DNA from: a bacterium
GTDB lineage: Bacteria; Planctomycetota; JAFGQW01
Direction: 5' to 3'
Assembly: GCA_030426805.1 (NCBI GenBank)
Contig: JAUHXU010000002.1
Span: 186,001-250,000 of the forward strand
DNA length: 64,000 bases
The notes under the pieces are model-generated. The model saw nothing but the letters and a program-made list of their open reading frames with translations. It searched no databases and was not told the origin of the DNA. The translations under genes were made by a program, and so were the position numbers. Within the stretch, counting starts at the first letter, position 1; each line of letters opens with the position of its first letter. Below are positions 33,927-44,211 of this stretch, in pieces.

Positions 33927-34658
33927 CTACTCCGCGCTCCGGCGCTTCTCCCCGACAAACAAGAAGTAGGGCGAACGCAACAGCGGCACATACGGGATCG
34001 AGCCGCGGCGCTCGTCGACGAAGCGCGGATCGACACGGTCGGCGAGGTAGGGGAGGTGGTCGGGGTTCACGAACACGTCGGCGCGCCCGAACCAGCCGCG
34101 CCAGAACGCGCGGGCGAGCGCCCCGTGTCGAACCCGACCGATTCCGTCGGGGTGCTTGCGGCTCACGTAGTAGTCGACGACGCCGAGCACGCCGCCGGGG
34201 CGGAGCATCGCAACCGCATTGTCGATCGCCCGATGCCAGTCGGGGATCATCGTCAGCGAGTAGGACAGGTAGACGCAGTCCGCCGGCTCGTCGGGTCGCC
34301 ATCGAGTCGCGTCCGCGTGGACCGCGTCGACGTTCGTCCAGTCGAGCCGGTCGATCCGCGCGCGTGCGACGTCGAGCAGGGGCGGGCACAGGTCGACGAT
34401 CGTGACGTGGCCAAGCGTCGCGAGTCGATCACCGAAGTGCTCGACGTTCGCGCCGGTGCCCCCGCCCAACTCCACGACCCGCGCGCCCGGCGGCGGTGCA
34501 AGGCGTTCGACCAACTCGCGGCGACCGTGCAGCAGGCGCTCGCGGAATCGGTCGTAGTCGGCGGCCTGGGTGCGGTAGAGCGTGTCCATGCGCGCCGAGG
34601 CATCGCGGCTTCGGCCCGCGCCTCGAACCATCCGCCACACGATGCCCAGGTCTCGCAT
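33927..34658 (-). CDS. SAM-dependent methyltransferase, BtaB-like
   Basis: 243 residues. Motif I is VVELGGGTGANVEHF, followed by VTIVDLCPPLL, VHADATRW and LRPGGVLGVVDYYVSRKHP. The latter, with YLSYSLTMIPDWHRAIDNA, resembles the BtaB N-methyltransferase that makes the betaine lipid DGTS from diacylglyceryl-homoserine. The partner BtaA is not in the window, so the lipid role is a moderate inference. It begins 6 bases after mmsA on the same strand and is probably cotranscribed with it. Confidence 0.75.
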   Translation of the reverse strand: MRDLGIVWRMVRGAGRSRDASARMDTLYRTQAADYDRFRERLLHGRRELVERLAPPPGARVVELGGGTGANVEHFGDRLATLGHVTIVDLCPPLLDVARARIDRLDWTNVDAVHADATRWRPDEPADCVYLSYSLTMIPDWHRAIDNAVAMLRPGGVLGVVDYYVSRKHPDGIGRVRHGALARAFWRGWFGRADVFVNPDHLPYLADRVDPRFVDERRGSIPYVPLLRSPYFLFVGEKRRSAE

Positions 34659-34664
34659 GCTTCG

Positions 34665-36194
<1,530 letters not shown>

Positions 36195-36253
36195 CCGGTG
36201 GCGCGCTCCTCTCCCGGAACCGATCGCGCCATGATAGCGCTGCGCCACCGGAA

Positions 36254-36350
36254 CGCGCAGCGCCTTTTCGAGCGCTGGAGGCTCATTCACCGGGCGCGCG
36301 TCGACGCGCGGGCACCGAATGAGCCCCTGGCGCTCGAAAACACGCCGCGC
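36254..36350. repeat. About 97-bp palindromic repeat, copy 1
   Basis: Left arm CTTTTCGAGCGCTGGAGG, then GCTCATTC; right arm GAATGAGC, then CCCTGGCGCTCGAAAA. Both are bounded by GCGC-rich ends. It lies between mmsA and the VIT-VWA gene. Copies 2 and 3 are at 39225 and 55695. Confidence 0.8.
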
Positions 36351-36356
36351 GTTCGG

Positions 36357-39194
36357 CTACTTCGTGCCGAACACCTTGCCGTAGCGGTAGTAGACCCCGA
36401 GGCACATCGTGCAGAGCGCCGTCGTTGCGACGGCACTCCTCGCCGGCGACGCGCGCAGCGTACCGGTCCACGAGCCGCGTTCCTTGCCCGCACGCTGCTG
36501 CGTGCCGACCAGCGCCGCCTTCATCTGCTTGTTCGTCTGCTTCCAGTGGCTGCCGCCGACCTGGAACATCGCGAGCGCCGAGAAGTACCAGAACCCCGCG
36601 TCGCCGGTGCTCGGCGTGGCGGAGCCGTGCCGCAGGGCGGCGGCCAGGACCGGCTCGCACGCCTTCAGCACCGCCGACTTCTCCGGTGTGCCGAGCATCA
36701 AGCGCGCCAACAGCAACGCGGCGCGATCCGTCTCGTCGGTCGGCGTGGCGGCGGTCAGCCAACCGAGAACCCGGTCGATCACGGCGGTGTCCACCGTCAT
36801 GCCCGCGGTCTTGGCCGACTTCAGGGCGAGCGCGATCCACGCGCGATCGACTGCGCTTTCGGGCGGCGTCACGAGCGCCGCGAGGACCGAGACGCCTCCC
36901 TCCGCCAGGCGCTTCAGGACCGGTGACGTCGTCATCCCGTAGGCCTCGGCGACCGCGAGGGTCGCGATCGCGTGTTGTCGCACGTCCTCGGCGAAGCGCC
37001 CGTCGGGGCGTTGCGTGCGTCGAAGGTAGTTGATGGCGTCGGCGATGGTCTTCTTATACTTCCCGGCTTGGTGCGTGTAGCCCGCGCCGAGCAACGCGAG
37101 CAGGGCGAGGCCGGTGTCCTCGACCGTCGCGCTCCCCTTTGACCATTGGCCGTCGTCGGGCACTTGGTGGCTGGAGAGCCACTCGAGGCCCTGGTCGACG
37201 GCGCTCGCGGTGCCTTGGCCGCCGTAGCGCTTCATCCGGCCGCGGCGTCCGCCTCGCCGGCCGCCGAATGCCCCGCCGCCGAGGCCGATCGCCGCATTGG
37301 ACTGCTTGCCCTCGTAGGGTCGGTCGGACATGACGCCGTCGGCCGACTCGGCAACGCGCGGCGCCTTGTCGCCCCGCACGGCGCGCACGCGGTCGAGCGC
37401 CTTCTTCATCGCCGCGTGGTCGCGTGGATCGATCCGCGCGCGGTCCTCCGGCAGCAACACGATGAACGACGCGAACGCGGACTGGATCCCGTAGTCCAGC
37501 GACACCGAGACGATCTCGTCGACGATCTCGTCGCTCGTCGAGTAGGCGCCTCGGTCGAGCGCGGCGTAGTAGGCGTCGTCCGCGAGTCCGCTCCGCAGCC
37601 GCCGCTGTCCTTCGAGGTAGTCGAGCTTCATCCGCGCGAACAGGTCACGGACCGCACCGGACGAGCACGGCTCGCCGCCGACGACGGTCATCGTCGTCTC
37701 GGTGTTCGCGTTGCGCGCGGTCACGGTCGCATTGCCGGGTGCCTCGCCCTTGTAGCGGCCGACGATCGCGATCTGCTCGCCGAGGTGGAGATCGGGCATC
37801 GGCCGCGGGAACACGTCGAAGGCGCCCGGCACGTCGACCGCGAGGTTCGCGAGCACCGGCGTGGACGTGCGGTCGAGGAATCGCCGCAGCCGTCCCTCGA
37901 TCTCGCCGCTCGGGCGAAACAACTCGGCGCGTCCGCGGGTCGCCGTCGCGATGGCCTCGAGCAGCGCCCCGTGCACGTTGGCGCCGATGCCGAACGGGAA
38001 CACGCGCAGTCCGCCGCTGCGCCCGGCGCGCGCGATTCGCACGATCGTGTCGGGCTCCGACTCGCCGACCGTGGGGCGGCCGTCGGTCAGAAAGACGACG
38101 GTCCGCACGCGGCCCTCCACGTCCGGCACGTCGAGCGATTTCGCGAGCGCATCGGCGAGGGCGGTGCCGCCACCCGCGTCGATCCGGTCGACGAAGGCGC
38201 GTAGTCGCGCGAGGTTCTCGGGCGTGACCGCGACCGGCTCCTCGGCGAACGGTTCGACGTCGGACGAGAACGCGAGGACGTTGACACGGTCCTTCGGCCG
38301 CAAGCCGGCCAGCAAGTAGTTCGCCGAGCGCTTCGCCTGCTCGATCTTCTCGCCGCTCATGCTGCCGGAGCGGTCGATCACGAGGATCACGTCGCGTGCG
38401 ACGACGTCCGTTCCGGCGACCGACGGCGGCGTGACGAGGAGCTGAAACCACCCGCCGCCGCGCGGGTCCGGGGTCGTGCGCAGCACGAGCTTCGGACGCT
38501 GCTCGGCGATCCGCGCGACGACGACGACGTCACGCTGAAGCAGCGCGCCGTTGCGTTCGATCGAGACGTGCGCAGCGCTGTCCGAACGACGGCTCGCGTG
38601 CGCGTCGGTCTCCGACGTCGTCACCTCTGCGAGCGGAATGCTCGAACGGACATCCACCGTGAGCGTGAAGTCCTCCTTCGTCTTCGTCGCCGTGACGCCG
38701 GTTGCGAGCGGGTAGACGTAGCGGAATGCGCCGCGCTCGAGCGGCACCCGTTCGAGGTAGGTGAGTTCGACGATCGTGTCGACGCCGGGCATCACCGGGT
38801 AGACCGAGAGCCGGAACGTGTTTCGGCCGATCTGCTCGACGAGGGCGGGGTCGCGCTTGCTCCGCACGATGTCGTTGTAGACGCGTCGCGCTTGCTTGCG
38901 TTCGGCGAGCAGGCCTTCGAGGCGCTTGCCGTCCACCACCATCGACACCGCGGTCAGCGCCGCCCCCTCGGGCAGCGGAAACACGTAGATCGCCTCGAGC
39001 GCGCGGCCGTGCGGGTTGACGAACGTCTGGCGCACGGTCGTCCGCGCGATGCCGTCTTCGAGGGTCGCTTGCACGCGGTGCGAGCGCACGTGGATCGGCG
39101 GTTCGCCGCTCCGCGGACGGAGCACCCCCGACGCACTCGCGGACCAGGCGATGACACTGTGTAGACAGACCGCGGCTACGATCGTGTTTCGCAT
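36357..39194 (-). CDS. Secreted VIT - von Willebrand A protein with alpha/alpha-toroid tail
   Basis: 945 residues with an N-terminal signal peptide (about 1-22). A VIT domain (about 30-160, TFVNPHGRALEAIYVFPLP) is followed by a VWA domain (about 265-450) with the metal-site motif DRSGSMSGEK and TDGRPTVGES. A Gly/Arg-rich linker near residue 650 leads to a C-terminal helical repeat region (GLEWLSSHQ, ALALLALLGAGYTH, INYLRRTQRPDGRF) like prenyltransferase or squalene-cyclase toroids. Planctomycetes carry many such proteins, of uncertain adhesion or assembly function. Divergent from the beta-ureidopropionase gene. Confidence 0.88.
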   Translation of the reverse strand: MRNTIVAAVCLHSVIAWSASASGVLRPRSGEPPIHVRSHRVQATLEDGIARTTVRQTFVNPHGRALEAIYVFPLPEGAALTAVSMVVDGKRLEGLLAERKQARRVYNDIVRSKRDPALVEQIGRNTFRLSVYPVMPGVDTIVELTYLERVPLERGAFRYVYPLATGVTATKTKEDFTLTVDVRSSIPLAEVTTSETDAHASRRSDSAAHVSIERNGALLQRDVVVVARIAEQRPKLVLRTTPDPRGGGWFQLLVTPPSVAGTDVVARDVILVIDRSGSMSGEKIEQAKRSANYLLAGLRPKDRVNVLAFSSDVEPFAEEPVAVTPENLARLRAFVDRIDAGGGTALADALAKSLDVPDVEGRVRTVVFLTDGRPTVGESEPDTIVRIARAGRSGGLRVFPFGIGANVHGALLEAIATATRGRAELFRPSGEIEGRLRRFLDRTSTPVLANLAVDVPGAFDVFPRPMPDLHLGEQIAIVGRYKGEAPGNATVTARNANTETTMTVVGGEPCSSGAVRDLFARMKLDYLEGQRRLRSGLADDAYYAALDRGAYSTSDEIVDEIVSVSLDYGIQSAFASFIVLLPEDRARIDPRDHAAMKKALDRVRAVRGDKAPRVAESADGVMSDRPYEGKQSNAAIGLGGGAFGGRRGGRRGRMKRYGGQGTASAVDQGLEWLSSHQVPDDGQWSKGSATVEDTGLALLALLGAGYTHQAGKYKKTIADAINYLRRTQRPDGRFAEDVRQHAIATLAVAEAYGMTTSPVLKRLAEGGVSVLAALVTPPESAVDRAWIALALKSAKTAGMTVDTAVIDRVLGWLTAATPTDETDRAALLLARLMLGTPEKSAVLKACEPVLAAALRHGSATPSTGDAGFWYFSALAMFQVGGSHWKQTNKQMKAALVGTQQRAGKERGSWTGTLRASPARSAVATTALCTMCLGVYYRYGKVFGTK

Positions 39195-39224
39195 CGACCA
39201 TCTCCCTGAAGCCAGTGACCCGAC

Positions 39225-39320
39225 GCGCGGCGCCTTTTCGAGCGCCAGAGGCTCACTCGGCGCCCGCGCGTCACCCCGCGCCGGATGAATGAGCTCCTGG
39301 CGCTCGAAACCACGCCGCGC
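39225..39320. repeat. About 96-bp palindromic repeat, copy 2
   Basis: Arms CCTTTTCGAGCGCCAGAGG then GCTCACTC, and GAATGAGC then TCCTGGCGCTCGAAA, flanked by GCGCGGCG and CGCCGCGC. It sits in the divergent region between the VIT-VWA and beta-ureidopropionase genes, and an upstream ATG inside it must not be taken as the start of the latter. Confidence 0.8.
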
Positions 39321-39404
39321 GTTGCGAAGACCAACGACGGGAGCGGCGTGCGGTTCGAAGGTCTGCTATACATTCGTCGACGAACCCGACGAGGAGGCGA
39401 CGCG

Positions 39405-40271
39405 ATGGCGCGAGTGGTACGCAGCGGGCTGATCCAGGCCACACTCGATGTGGACGGGACCCGACCGGTCGACGAGATCCGCGACGCGATGCAGGCCAAG
39501 CACGAGCGGTTGATCGCCGACGCGGCCGGAAAAGGCGCGAAGATCATCTGCCTGCAAGAGCTGTTCAACGGCCCGTATTTCGGCGCCGAGCAGGACGCAC
39601 GCTGGTACGAACTCACCGAGTCGGTTCCGGACGGGCCGACGGTCACGCGTATGTGCGAACTCGCGAAGACCCACGGCGTCGTGCTCGTCGTGCCGCTCTA
39701 CGAGGAAGACCTGCCCGGCGTCTACTACAACACCGCGGCGGTGATCGACGCCGATGGCACCTACCTGGGCAAGTACCGCAAGAACCACCTCCCGCACCTG
39801 CCGGGCTTCTGGGAGAAGTACTACTTTCGCCCGGGCAACCTCGGCTACCCGGTCTTCGAGACCGCGTTCGCGAAGGTCGGCGTCTACATCTGCTACGACC
39901 GCCACTTCCCCGAGGGCGCGCGCTGTCTCGGACTCAACGGCGCCGAGATCGTCTTCAACCCGTCGGCGACCGTCGCGGGATTGAGCGAGTATCTCTGGAA
40001 GCTCGAACAGCCCGCGCACGCGGTCGCCAACCAGTACTTCGTCGGCGCGATCAACCGCCCGGGCACCGAGTCCCCGTGGCGCACCGGCGAGTTCTACGGC
40101 ACGAGCTACTTCTGTGACCCGCGCGGCCAGATCCTCGCCGAAGGCTCACGCGATACCGACGACATCGTGATCGCCGACCTCGACCTCGACGCGGTCCGCG
40201 ACGTCCGCAACACGTGGCAGTTCTACCGAGACCGCCGGCCGGACACCTACGACGAACTCATCGATCCGTAG
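39405..40271 (+). CDS. Beta-ureidopropionase / N-carbamoyl-beta-alanine amidase (nitrilase family)
   Basis: 288 residues from the ATG at 39405 with GAGGAGG upstream; an upstream ATG at 39285 lies in a repeat. The Glu-Lys-Cys triad of carbon-nitrogen hydrolases is present: E52 (LQELFNGPYF), K126 (YRKNHLPHLPGFWEKYYFRPGN block) and C163 (YICYDRHFPEGAR). The NHLPHLPGFWEKYYF signature is that of beta-ureidopropionase. It hydrolyses N-carbamoyl-beta-alanine to beta-alanine, CO2 and ammonia, the third step of reductive pyrimidine breakdown. The plus-orientation palindromic element follows the stop codon. Confidence 0.9.
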   Translation: MARVVRSGLIQATLDVDGTRPVDEIRDAMQAKHERLIADAAGKGAKIICLQELFNGPYFGAEQDARWYELTESVPDGPTVTRMCELAKTHGVVLVVPLYEEDLPGVYYNTAAVIDADGTYLGKYRKNHLPHLPGFWEKYYFRPGNLGYPVFETAFAKVGVYICYDRHFPEGARCLGLNGAEIVFNPSATVAGLSEYLWKLEQPAHAVANQYFVGAINRPGTESPWRTGEFYGTSYFCDPRGQILAEGSRDTDDIVIADLDLDAVRDVRNTWQFYRDRRPDTYDELIDP

Positions 40272-40290
40272 GGGAGGGCGACGTCGTCGG

Positions 40291-40457
40291 GTTCCCGGGT
40301 GTGGTGGCCTCCGCTCCATTGAAGAGGCGTCCCGTCGCGAGCAAGGGGGGGCCACGGGGTGCCGTGGCGCCGGGCCGCGGGTCGAGAGTCGGCGAACTCG
40401 GCGTGAGGGAATGTGCTCGCGCCTACATCGGTCGCGAAGGCCACCACACCCCTGAAC
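40291..40457 (+). repeat. 167-bp palindromic element, copy A
   Basis: Bounded by GTTC and GAAC. Terminal arms GGGTGTGGTGGCCT (40297-40310) and AGGCCACCACACCC (40438-40451) pair perfectly over 14 bases. An inner pair CGCGAGCA (40336-40343) and TGCTCGCG (40414-40421) is also perfect. It contains the invariant box GAGGCGTCCCGTCGCGAGCA shared with copies B-D. Confidence 0.85.
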
Positions 40458-40632
40458 CAGGCGGGTCGTTTCCTACCGGTCGACGAGGTCGACGCATGTG
40501 CACCGCGGCCGGCGAGGGGCTACCGAAAGCGCCGGCTGCCGCCAGCACCACGCAGCGAGCACTTCGTCCGCCTGCCGGTTGCAGTCACCGCGCTCCAGTG
40601 GCCACTCGGCAATCGGCAGACGCGATCGGCTT

Positions 40633-40801
40633 GTTCGGGGGGCGTCATGGCGCTTGCGACCGATATAGGCGCGAGCACATTCGCCCACGTCGCATCCACT
40701 GACTCTCGACCTGCGGCCCGGCGCCACGGCAGCGCGTGCCGCTTCCGTGCTCGCGACGGGACGCCTCTTCGAGGGAGCAAGGGCCGTGACACCCCCCGAA
40801 C
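40633..40801 (-). repeat. 169-bp palindromic element, copy B (inverted)
   Basis: Reverse-orientation copy, bounded by GTTCGGGGGG and CCCCCCGAAC. It has the same invariant 20-base box on the minus strand and the same inner CGCGAGCA/TGCTCGCG pair. The 175-base spacer between A and B resembles the spacer between C and D, including the (a)tcggcagacgcgat end. Confidence 0.85.
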
Positions 40802-40847
40802 TCACGACCCGCCTCCCCGGTTCCGAGGTGCGATGGGCGCGCGCCGG

Positions 40848-42143
40848 CTACATTCGGCAGCGGACGTAGTTTGCGAAGTCGACGCAGCGATTGTTGTCGA
40901 TCAGGACGGCGCCCCAGAGGGTGCCGACGGCCCAGTGGATGCCGAGGTCGACGGGGACGTCGGCCTGGCCGGTCGCGTCGAGCGTGCCGGAGGCGGCGTA
41001 GCCGAGCTTGCCTTGGAGGGCGGCGATCGTCGCGACGTCGGGCTTCATCCAGATCTCCATGCCCTGCTCGAGGTAGGGCGTCGTCGCGAGGCCGGAGAGG
41101 GTCGGCACGACGACGTAGCGCTTGCCGGCGGCGGCGGGGCCGAAGTTCACGTGGAAGTTGCGCCCGGTCGCGCCGATCCGCCACGTCGAGAGCTGCGCTT
41201 CTTCGACGTCACGCGCGCTGTTGTAGCGCAACGGGGCGGGCGCGGTGCGCGGCACGACCATCACCGCCGTCGCGCGCGCCGGCGACGTCGACAGGTCCAC
41301 CGAGTAGATCGTGTCGTCGCCGTCGTTCAGCACCCAGGCGCGCTTGCCGACGACCTCCCACGGGTCGTTCCACACCGCGCCCGAGCCGTTGCCGGTGTGC
41401 GGAAGGCCGTCGATCGGCAGCACGCTCGTCGCGCCGGTCGCAAGGTCGACGACGATGAACGCCGTGCCTCGCGAACTGCCGCTCGTCCAGCAGTAGAGCT
41501 TCGTGTCCTCGTGGATGAACGCGTCGTCGCTGACCGGCAGGGGGAGCGACGCGATCGTGCGCGGCACGTAGCGTCCGTTGCGTCCGACCTCGAAGCCGTG
41601 GACGATCTGTCGCGCGGTGCCGCTCGCGACGCCGATCATCTCGTTCGAGCGCAGCGGGTTCGGGTAGGTGTCGGCGTCGGGCAGGATCGGCGTCGGGTAT
41701 TCGCTGTCGACCCGGATCGTGCCGCTCGCGATGTCGACGCGAACGGAGTTCTTGCGGAGCAAGCTCCCCGACGTCAGGTTGCGCGCGTCCGGAATCCACA
41801 ACCCCGGCCCACCGCGGGCCTCGGCATCGAGTGCCGGCGTCAACGGGTCGCCCATCGGTTCGTTGCGGAGGTCGATCGCGACGCGCGTGCGCGTGCCGGT
41901 CGTGAGATCGAACGCGAGTACCGCGCCGCCGTTGAGGTCCGTCGCGAGCACCCGGCCATCGGGCCCGTGCGTGTGTCCGACCGACGTCGACGCCGACGGG
42001 AACGGGAGGATGGTCGTCACGCGTTGCGCGATCGGGTCGATGACGAGCAGATGCTCGCCCGCGAGTTGCACCGTCGCCGTCTGTGCCGATGCGGCTGCCG
42101 TGATTGCGAGGAGCGCCGCGAACATCATGCGGACTCGGACCAT
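40848..42143 (-). CDS. Secreted beta-propeller-like hypothetical protein
   Basis: 431 residues from the ATG at 42143; the long upstream extension crosses repeats C and D and is rejected. An N-terminal signal peptide (MFAALLAITAAASAQ) is followed by repeated beta strands with DLTTGTRTRV, DIASGTIRVD, DLATGATSVLP and SVDLSTSPARA motifs, consistent with a 6-7 blade propeller. The C-terminal 70 residues (MEIWMKPDVATIAAL and DLGIHWAVGTLWGAVLIDNNRCVDFANYVRCRM) form a separate module typical of planctomycete secreted proteins. Function unknown. The gene is bracketed on both sides by pairs of palindromic elements. Confidence 0.75.
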   Translation of the reverse strand: MVRVRMMFAALLAITAAASAQTATVQLAGEHLLVIDPIAQRVTTILPFPSASTSVGHTHGPDGRVLATDLNGGAVLAFDLTTGTRTRVAIDLRNEPMGDPLTPALDAEARGGPGLWIPDARNLTSGSLLRKNSVRVDIASGTIRVDSEYPTPILPDADTYPNPLRSNEMIGVASGTARQIVHGFEVGRNGRYVPRTIASLPLPVSDDAFIHEDTKLYCWTSGSSRGTAFIVVDLATGATSVLPIDGLPHTGNGSGAVWNDPWEVVGKRAWVLNDGDDTIYSVDLSTSPARATAVMVVPRTAPAPLRYNSARDVEEAQLSTWRIGATGRNFHVNFGPAAAGKRYVVVPTLSGLATTPYLEQGMEIWMKPDVATIAALQGKLGYAASGTLDATGQADVPVDLGIHWAVGTLWGAVLIDNNRCVDFANYVRCRM

Positions 42144-42246
42144 CACACACCTCTCTCTCGTCGGATCTGCCGCGCCACAGCCTACGCGCCGGGCGGGCAC
42201 CTTGCGACGAGATTCTCGATCCGTAGGGGGGGCAGCGGCGCCGTGA

Positions 42247-42414
42247 GTTCGGGGGCGGGGTAGCCTTCGCTTCCTCCAAGAGGCGTCCCGTCGCGAGCAT
42301 GGGGGCGCCGAAGACATGCAACGGCGCCGGGCCGCGGGTCGAGAGTCGGTGAACTCGGCGTGAGGGAATGTGCTCGCGCCTATGTCGGGCGCGAAGGCTA
42401 CCCCACCCCCGAAC
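42247..42414 (+). repeat. 168-bp palindromic element, copy C
   Basis: Terminal arms GTTCGGGGGCGGGGTAGCCT plus TCGC and the mirror GCGAAGGCTACCCCACCCCC plus GAAC match at 23 of 24 positions, the best-preserved hairpin of the four. It contains the invariant 20-base box and the GAATGTGCTCGCGCC box. Confidence 0.85.
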
Positions 42415-42550
42415 AGCGGGTCGCTGGACCCGACGGATCGACGGCCTCGGCGTAGGTGCACCCGTGCCGGCGGGGGTACTGAGCGCGCAGTTCGCCGCAA
42501 ACGCACGAGGGCCGCCCTGCGGTCGCCGGTATCGGGAGACGCGACCCGTT

Positions 42551-42717
42551 GTTCGGGGGTGTGATGGCCCTTGCGACCGATATCGGCGCGAGCACATTCG
42601 CCCACTCGGAGTGCACCCACTCTCGTCCCGCGGCCCGGCACCGATGCACCACGTGCCGCTCCCCTGCTCGCGACGGGACGCCTCCTCGAGGGAGCGGGGG
42701 CCGTCACACCCCCGAAC
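42551..42717 (-). repeat. 167-bp palindromic element, copy D (inverted)
   Basis: Reverse-orientation copy bounded by GTTCGGGGGTGTGA and TCACACCCCCGAAC. With C it forms a C-spacer-D unit (42247-42717) homologous to A-spacer-B (40291-40801). It lies 66 bases before the permease start, so it is part of that gene's upstream region. Confidence 0.85.
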
Positions 42718-42783
42718 TGACGACGTCGTGTCTCCCGCAACCGGCGATTGCGAACGTGGACCAGGACCGATACGCTTTCGACG

Positions 42784-44211
42784 ATGCGAACGCGCCCGCA
42801 CTTGATCTACGGCCTCGACGACCGCCCACCGCTGGGGACGGCGATCGTGCTGGCGCTGCAGCATGCGTTGACGATGTTCGGTGCGACCGTCGCCGTGCCG
42901 CTGCTGCTCGGGCCGATGATGGGGGCGTCGATCGCCGAGATCGGCACGATGATCTCGGCGGTGATGATCTGCAGCGGCATCGCGACGCTGCTGCAGGTCA
43001 CCGTCGGTAGCCGGCTCCCGATCATCCAGGGGATCTCGTTCAGCTTCCTCCCGGCGTTCTTCCTGATCGCCCAGCAGGGCCAGGCCGAGGGCTGGTCGAC
43101 CGCGACGGTGATGCAATACGTCGCCGGCGCGATCCTCGTCGGCGCCGCGGTCGAGATCGGGGTCGGGTTCAGCGGGCTGATCGGCTGGTTGCGCCGCGTG
43201 CTGAGCCCGGTCGTCGTCGGGCCGGTGATCATGCTGATCGGCCTGTCGCTGTTTCAGCACGGCGCGCCGAAGGCCGGCACGCACGTCCCGATCGCCGCGC
43301 TGACGATCGGGCTCGTGATCGTGTTCAGCCTCGTGCTCAGCCGGCGCTCACGGTTCTTCCGGATCTTCCCGATCCTGAGCGCGGTCGTGCTCGCGTGCGG
43401 CACCGCGTGGGTGCTCACGGTCACCGGCGCGATTGCACCGACGAGCAAGGCGGCCGTGCACTTCGACCACGTCGCGCAGTCGAGCTGGCTGCGCATTGAC
43501 CCGCGCGAGGTCGTGTTTCCGTGGGGCGCGCCGAAGTTCGCGCTGCCGTTCGTGCTCGCGGTGCTCGCCGGCTACCTCGCGTCGATGATCGAGTCGTTCG
43601 GCGACTACCACGCGTGCAGCCACATGGCCGGCGCCGGCGATCCGACGCCGCGGCAGATCTCGCGCGGCATCGGGTGCGAGGGCATCGGCTGCGCGATCAC
43701 CGGCGTGCTCGGCGGGTTCGCGTCGACGTCGTACTCCGAGAACATCGGGCTCGTCGGGCTGACGAAGGTCGCGTCCAGGCGCGTCGTCCAAATCACGGCG
43801 ATCCTGCTGCTCGTGCTCGGCGTGTTCGGCAAGTTCGGGGCGGTCGCCGCGGCGATCCCCGAACCGATCGTCGGCGGCCTCTACTGCGCGCTGTTCGGGC
43901 TGATCGCGGCGGTCGGCGTGCAGCAGCTCGCGCGCGCCGACCTGACGAGCGACCGGACCCTGTTCATCGCCGGCTTCAGCCTGTTCATGGGGCTGAGCGT
44001 GCCGGCCTACTTCAACGGCGGCACCGGCTACTCGCCAGGCCCCGAAGGGCTGCTCGCGTGGATCGACGCGTTGCACCCGTCGATCGGGCCGGGACTCGCC
44101 GGGATCGTCGAGGCGGTCGGCAAGACCGGGATGGCGGTGGCCGCGTTGATCGGCATCGCGCTCGACAACCTCGTGCCGGGCAGCGACGTGGAGCGCGGAC
44201 TCGATGGCTGA
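42784..44211 (+). CDS. NCS2-family uracil/xanthine permease
   Basis: 475 residues from the ATG at 42784. About 12-14 transmembrane helices. The NCS2 signatures are LALQHALTMFGATVAVPLLLGP near the N-terminus, the QxxGxxxSS-like PIIQGISFSFLPAF, and AGYLASMIESFGDYHACSHMAG in the substrate region, with Glu and the following SFGDY. Nucleobase:proton or sodium symport is expected. Its place among pyrimidine-degradation genes favours uracil or thymine as substrate, which is inference. The stop overlaps the start of the glycosyltransferase gene. Confidence 0.92.
   Translation: MRTRPHLIYGLDDRPPLGTAIVLALQHALTMFGATVAVPLLLGPMMGASIAEIGTMISAVMICSGIATLLQVTVGSRLPIIQGISFSFLPAFFLIAQQGQAEGWSTATVMQYVAGAILVGAAVEIGVGFSGLIGWLRRVLSPVVVGPVIMLIGLSLFQHGAPKAGTHVPIAALTIGLVIVFSLVLSRRSRFFRIFPILSAVVLACGTAWVLTVTGAIAPTSKAAVHFDHVAQSSWLRIDPREVVFPWGAPKFALPFVLAVLAGYLASMIESFGDYHACSHMAGAGDPTPRQISRGIGCEGIGCAITGVLGGFASTSYSENIGLVGLTKVASRRVVQITAILLLVLGVFGKFGAVAAAIPEPIVGGLYCALFGLIAAVGVQQLARADLTSDRTLFIAGFSLFMGLSVPAYFNGGTGYSPGPEGLLAWIDALHPSIGPGLAGIVEAVGKTGMAVAALIGIALDNLVPGSDVERGLDG

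Noticed and set aside
39285..39404. Upstream ATG as start of beta-ureidopropionase
   Set aside because: It lies in palindromic repeat copy 2 and the segment is not protein-like; ATG at 39405 has a GAGGAGG site.
40291..42717. Integron attC array
   Set aside because: The elements are palindromic like attC, but they alternate in orientation, are longer and conserved in sequence, and no integron integrase is present, so the integron reading is not supported.
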